This document shows, piece by piece, positions 60,101-64,000 of a DNA stretch of 64,000 bases (positions are counted from its first letter, which is position 1; every line of letters starts with the position of its first letter). This DNA is from Bugulina stolonifera (lineage: Eukaryota > Bryozoa > Gymnolaemata > Cheilostomatida > Bugulidae). The DNA lies in assembly GCA_935421135.1 (NCBI GenBank), contig OW285188.1, positions 24,033,233-24,097,232 of the forward strand, read 5' to 3'. The position numbers and the translations under genes were made by a program. Under the pieces are notes generated by a model, which made no database searches, was not told the origin of the DNA, and saw only the letters and a list, made by a program, of their open reading frames with translations.

Positions 60101-60817
60101 TATATTTACATTAAGATTACAGTGACTATGAGGCTAACTATCTACAGTTTTTGGCTTTAGTAGTTAAACTATTATCAAGTTATGTAAGTTAAGATTTTGC
60201 CAATCAACCTACTTGGATAAACATTGAAGTAACTGACCCTAAACCTGAGTGCACTTGTCTTTTGTTGACAAAGTAAGCAAAGAACATAAAACAATCAATG
60301 ATTATACCTCCCAAAGTATTTATTGCTTTGAAAATAGCTTCATAAGAATAAAGGAATAAATCTACAAGTATGCAACTTTGCTCACTAGAATAATGTAGTC
60401 ATGTTTATTTTAGAAGAAGCAAATGTGTTATTTGCTGGGTGCTAAAACTATAAAAATGTTCTACACAGAAGGAGTTGTCCGTAGATGTAATCAGTAATGC
60501 TGTATATCTACGGAGTTGTCCAACCAACCAACCAAGGTTTAAATTCCATGTTGTGTACAAGGGTACAGCTACTCTGTCTACACTGGACTGGATGACAAAT
60601 ATATCATACAAAGCCACAAGACTAAAAGCACACTTTTTGCTCTTACTTGTATCATATTAATTATTATTTCATGTAGTGTTGGTGTGTTTGCATTGCTAAA
60701 CAAACAGTAAAACCTGTCAACCAGCACACACTAGTAGCAAACAATATACAATTTTGATTTACACTCACCTTTGATATGTTGAGAGTTTCCTGGACTCATG
60801 AGAATGGTAGATCTCAT
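51166..60817 (-). CDS. GAB/DOS-like tyrosine-motif docking protein without a visible PH domain
   Basis: Six coding exons, 543 aa, all phases closing: 60817-60769, 59897-59732, 53426-52865, 52545-52292, 52011-51791 and 51545-51166. An in-frame TAA lies just upstream of the ATG. The protein is Ser/Thr/Asn-rich and looks disordered. It has GRB2 SH2-type pYxN sites: IYENH (Y156), AYENV (Y423), NYVNI (Y449). The C-terminus has LNYADLDF (Y464) and VEYTLINIAATQAARLA (Y510), 46 residues apart, the same layout as the paired SHP2-binding tyrosines of GAB1. Both also fit the ITIM pattern. GAB, IRS and FRS adaptors carry a membrane-targeting PH or PTB domain; none is seen, and exons beyond the window or an alternative start could supply it. 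Intron 2 is 6.3 kb and contains the transposon 53547-58352. Likely role: scaffold downstream of receptor tyrosine kinases (inference). Confidence 0.75.
53547..53609 (+). repeat. Left terminal inverted repeat of the ISL2EU-like element
   Basis: Starts GGGGTTGTAT, then a GGAGTT block, then the exactly shared 14-mer GATCACACCGGAAG at 53592-53605. It aligns along its length with the reverse complement of 58294-58352, with a few indels and mismatches. The inner core contains CCGGAAG, an ETS-type motif. Confidence 0.85.
53967..55760 (+). CDS. THAP-domain DDE transposase
   Basis: Two exons, 53967-54168 and 54559-55760, give 467 aa; the junction codon is GGT. Residues 1-67 form a THAP zinc finger, C4-x4-C9-x42-C52-x2-H55, with the usual W27 and FTEDDY after the histidine; it presumably binds the terminal repeats. 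Residues 70-200 are a basic then acidic linker. About 219-265 is a helix-turn-helix (LLITLIKLRTAKPNIELSIL) as in HTH_Tnp_4. The catalytic domain is DDE_Tnp_4 type with D299 (VIIDGTEC), D374 (IMSDKGFN) and E421 (KRVHIERIIG), plus GGSASDRQI between. The acid triad and frame are intact. A shorter unspliced form would be a 77-aa THAP-only protein. It is convergent with the nuclease gene. Confidence 0.92.
55969..58192 (-). CDS. Transposon-encoded SAP-SWIM-YqaJ nuclease
   Basis: Exons 58192-58089 and 57370-55969 give 501 aa; the junction codon AG/A makes SAP helix ELVERLLSLD continuous, which supports the intron. Residues about 8-42 are a SAP DNA-binding motif (LMSLQELKSLLHSRGIEST). A SWIM zinc finger lies at 149-163 (C149, C151, C161, H163; QCECGAG...AHCKH). 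The YqaJ/lambda-exonuclease-like domain spans about 306-441: E355 (VKYEAIAKAKY), D389 (HPYLAASPDGLV), E399 and K401 (VVEIKCP), Q433 (YYYQVQGQLFC). All active-site positions I can assign are present. YqaJ proteins are Mg-dependent exonucleases or recombinases; here it probably processes transposon DNA ends or repair intermediates (inference). Confidence 0.9.
58294..58352 (-). repeat. Right terminal inverted repeat of the ISL2EU-like element
   Basis: Reverse complement of the left end: GCAACTTCCGGTGTGATC inside, ending ATACAACCCC outside. The outer boundary is followed by AT, matching the AT before the left end. The SAP-nuclease start codon lies about 100 bp inside this end, so the repeat may also carry its promoter. 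Confidence 0.85.
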
Positions 60818-62377
60818 TATACATATGTATTATACCATGTATAGTATACTCCTTTAGTCTCCCAGTCTGTATAATCAACAGTATACTATGAGTGAACAGT
60901 GTACTACTACTTCAAGCTGTGTTATAGCACTACAGGACTGATATGCACCTAAATGTAAATTCAACTAACTACAAATTAAATTACTGACACAAGTAGTTAG
61001 TAGCTCCAGGTAGCTCTACAATTCTCATGCATCAATAGGCTTGTGACAATCAACTGCTACTGCAATCAAGACTTGGCTAATTACGCATCAGTTCGTGATG
61101 TGCATCACTTATTGTTGTTGGCCTAGGTTCATAATACCGCACTGACTGAGCTGGGTGGAGTTCCACTTCGTAGTCACACCCCCTCTTCTAGGACAAAATT
61201 TAGAATTATTTTATACTCATCAAGGCACTTGGAAGTTGATGCCGCAGTGTGGAGGTTTAACCAACTTACTGATATTAATATACACTTGACTGTAGCAGAC
61301 CAACCCCTATCTCATTCTCTATCAACTCCATTAATTATCTTCCTTTATTAACATGTGTGCAATTAAACATTAGTTGAGCTCAATTAAAATTGTTGTGTCA
61401 CTGAAAAATGCTAAATAATTGTATATTATGGATGTACCATGCTACAGTACAGCTGAAAGTCAAGGCTATTTAATGTTAGGCAACACAGCTAAACATTCAG
61501 TATAATACAAGTGCCTAAAGCTTTTACTGAGCATGGAAAACTACAATTTTCCAATTGTACATTGTATGTAGGTGTAGGGAATGCCATCTGCAATCTAACT
61601 AAAATTTTGAGCAGTGTGCACTACTAACATAAACTAGTATTATACTAGTAGCCTATACTTAGTAGACCTACATCTTTGTTTGTGGTATGCACTTATATAA
61701 CAAATTACTATAACATGGTGGACTTGCTATGAAGTTTTAGCACAACATGCATTATAGACATGTAAATATAATAATAACACAGACATGTACCTATATTCAT
61801 GTGTAATGCTAACTCACCAGTGAAACCTACACATATTATTAATAATTATTAGTTACACACTAGCTGTTACATATATGGGTTATGATGCATGCAGGCTCCG
61901 ATTTCACTGTCTCACAATATGAATTTGTGATATCAGACACTATAAGCGCTAGAAATAGGAGATGTTTATAGCTAAGGCATCCTATCACTTAGTGGTACTG
62001 AATTGAACTATTACATACAACATTAACTGTATACAACAGAGTAGCGCCTGCTCAACAATTGAGCTAGTCGACTGATTGTTACTCTCCATAATGTCTACCT
62101 GTTAGTAGTCATCTAATGTTGTCCACCTCAATAGCATGTAGTTGAAGACGGTCAGAGATGATTATATTAATTTATTCTAATATATACACAATAGTGACTT
62201 GCTAATCCAGAATTATAATATTCAAACGTTTTTGTTTTTGTTTCTAAAAAGTGCCAAAAATACCACCATCCAAGTTTAACTGTACATTGATCAGGCAGTC
62301 CATATAATTATTATAATATTGCTGGTTCCATGCGTAGAGTCACATATTATGTAGCATACTAGCTCGTGAATATACAC

Positions 62378-62410
62378 GTAGGTAGGTAGATAGGTAGGTA
62401 AGTAGGTAAA
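62378..62410. repeat. (GGTA)n microsatellite
   Basis: About eight units of GTAG/GGTA with two interruptions (GATA, AGTA). Noncoding surroundings. Confidence 0.85.
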
Positions 62411-63141
62411 TTAGAACACCTATGGTGGTGACAGTAATGTAACACAGTATGCAAATGTAATAGTCTTGTAGCAATGCAAGTGCAGACAAGCGGGTCCCCT
62501 GTAATCTAGCTGCCTAGGGGTACACAGTAACCAAGCATTGTCTAGGCACTAATGCTGACCAAAAGACCCACAATACTGCAGGCAAAGGCTAGCCAGTTCT
62601 CATGGAGATTGAGACTACTTGAGCAGGCACTAAGTGTGTTGCCTCACAAATAAATTTAATTCAAGCTCACAGCCTTGAGCCATGTTCAGTTGAACAAGGA
62701 GGCCTGAAGCACCCAGGCTTGTTTTTTCAGTGAATAATTTTAGCAACAAATTAATAATGAAACTATGTTCTTCTGAGTGTGGGAGAATATTCTTTAAGCT
62801 TTTGTTTATTGTTTACATTGTGCCCTGTAGTCACACTGTCACACTCACTATTATAATATGCTAATCAATGAAAAACTCACTGGTTTTAAAATTCAGCTCA
62901 CCCTTTGCCATTCACAAAATAATATGCTGCATACAAACAATTGTCTCAAGTTTAATTAGTCATTACTTGTATGATTCACTATTTACACTTAGTATATCCC
63001 TTCTTATGAAAACTTGATCCTTAAAGCAAATTATTAATTCCCTCTTGTCTATTTAGTTAATGCCATCAGCTCAGGAGGTGGCTTTGATTTGGGCTGATAA
63101 TATAGCCTAAGCTCATCTAGCTGGCTCATCCCAGCTATAGC

Positions 63142-63212
63142 TCTCTAGCTTCACTCTAACAAGTACATCTAGTCTCTAGCTTCACTCTAACAAGTACATC
63201 TAGTCTCTAGCT
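63142..63212. repeat. 31-bp tandem duplication
   Basis: Two identical copies of a 31-bp unit (63142-63172, 63173-63203; begins TCTCTAGCTTCACTC) followed by a 9-base partial third copy. The exact identity suggests a recent duplication. Confidence 0.9.
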
Positions 63213-64000
63213 TAGAATAATACTAGAATCAGAGTAGAGCTCGATATTGTTTATTCTTTACTTCAAGTTTGTCTCGTATTCAGTACTATCATTTGTAAAA
63301 GTGGAGGAATTGGAATTATAGTTTGTACCTTCCCTAAGGACATAGTTACAGTTTTACTCCATCTTAAAATTGCTCAGATTATCATATATTATTATTTTAC
63401 ACAGTCTAGCAAACGCTACCAAATAGTGTTGGACTATTTTTATATTCACTGTAGGAGAAGACAACTTTAAATTAAAATCTAATGCTACATGATTGTATGG
63501 ATTTATCATTAGTAGTAGTAGTAGTTGTTATTTCTACTATAAGCTATGAAACCACTAAACGGGACCATGTTGTGAGACAATAATAATGCAGCTTAGATAG
63601 TATCATGAACAGAGGTATTGTGTTTCTACATAATATACAGATAAAGCATGACATAAGATTTATTCCACTTAATACTCCCTTTATTTTACCCTCAGGTCAC
63701 GGTATTCAAGATTCTACATTGTACATATATATAAGATACAGGTGATCCTACTGATCAAAATCCTTACTTATACACGTCAATAAACCTGTACAGTGTTGTG
63801 CTGCAGTTGTTGTCATGTCACCTGTCATCAGAATCAAACAAAAAATTCATTTTAATTTTATTTTTTTGTCTTTGCATTCCACAAAATTTAAATATTGCAT
63901 TTTAGCTAGGCGTGTATTAGGTTATAATTGATGTTAATCTATTAGTAGGCTGTGCTCTACCCACTGTTCGGCTGAACTCTGCAGCCTAGGAGATGACTTA

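Larger units (their letters stand above)
60818..64000. other. Right-end region with no recognised gene
   Basis: 3.2 kb upstream of the docking-protein start. No long open frame occurs on either strand and no exon fits the adaptor's missing PH domain. It should contain the adaptor promoter or further 5' exons. Two small tandem repeats are listed separately. Confidence 0.5.

Overview
The window is animal nuclear DNA, AT-rich, with short exons bounded by GT/AG introns (often 100-1500 bp). It resembles a fairly compact marine-invertebrate genome, possibly a sponge, but the species cannot be fixed from sequence alone. I rebuilt six protein-coding genes exon by exon. In each one every intron phase closes, which is the main support for the models.

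Layout: (1) 365-5194, minus: an SLC41/MgtE-type Mg2+ transporter whose last exon lies off the left edge. (2) 9991-36553, plus: a complete DIP2 homologue of 31 coding exons and 1559 aa, divergent from SLC41 across about 4.8 kb of AT-rich DNA. (3) 37594-42817, minus: a complete MELK-type kinase of 13 coding exons and 671 aa, tail-to-tail with DIP2. (4) 43764-50819, plus: an unassigned 571-aa RS/lysine-rich, probably nuclear protein, head-to-head with MELK. (5) 51166-60817, minus: a 543-aa tyrosine-motif docking protein whose C-terminus is laid out like GAB/DOS adaptors, but with no PH domain found. (6) Inside a 6.3-kb intron of gene 5, at 53547-58352, a structurally complete DNA transposon with two convergent genes: a THAP-DDE transposase (467 aa) and a SAP-SWIM-YqaJ nuclease (501 aa). 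The element fits the eukaryotic ISL2EU/IS4EU type. The last 3.2 kb (60818-64000) holds no gene I can recognise.

The introns hold further mobile DNA: a 1.25-kb hAT element with a perfect 8-bp target duplication, a 142-bp hAT-like MITE with a perfect 8-bp duplication, a 209-bp foldback element, and a decayed LINE reverse-transcriptase fragment. Several minisatellites occur, and two of them sit on DIP2 splice junctions. There is an 85-bp near-perfect palindrome between SLC41 and DIP2.

The gene arrangement alternates divergent and convergent pairs (SLC41<->DIP2, DIP2><MELK, MELK<->RS protein, RS protein><docking protein). The most striking parts are the two-gene transposon nested in the docking-protein intron, the apparently PH-less GAB-like adaptor, and the splice-site-bearing tandem repeats in DIP2. 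No operon, rRNA, tRNA or CRISPR was recognised.
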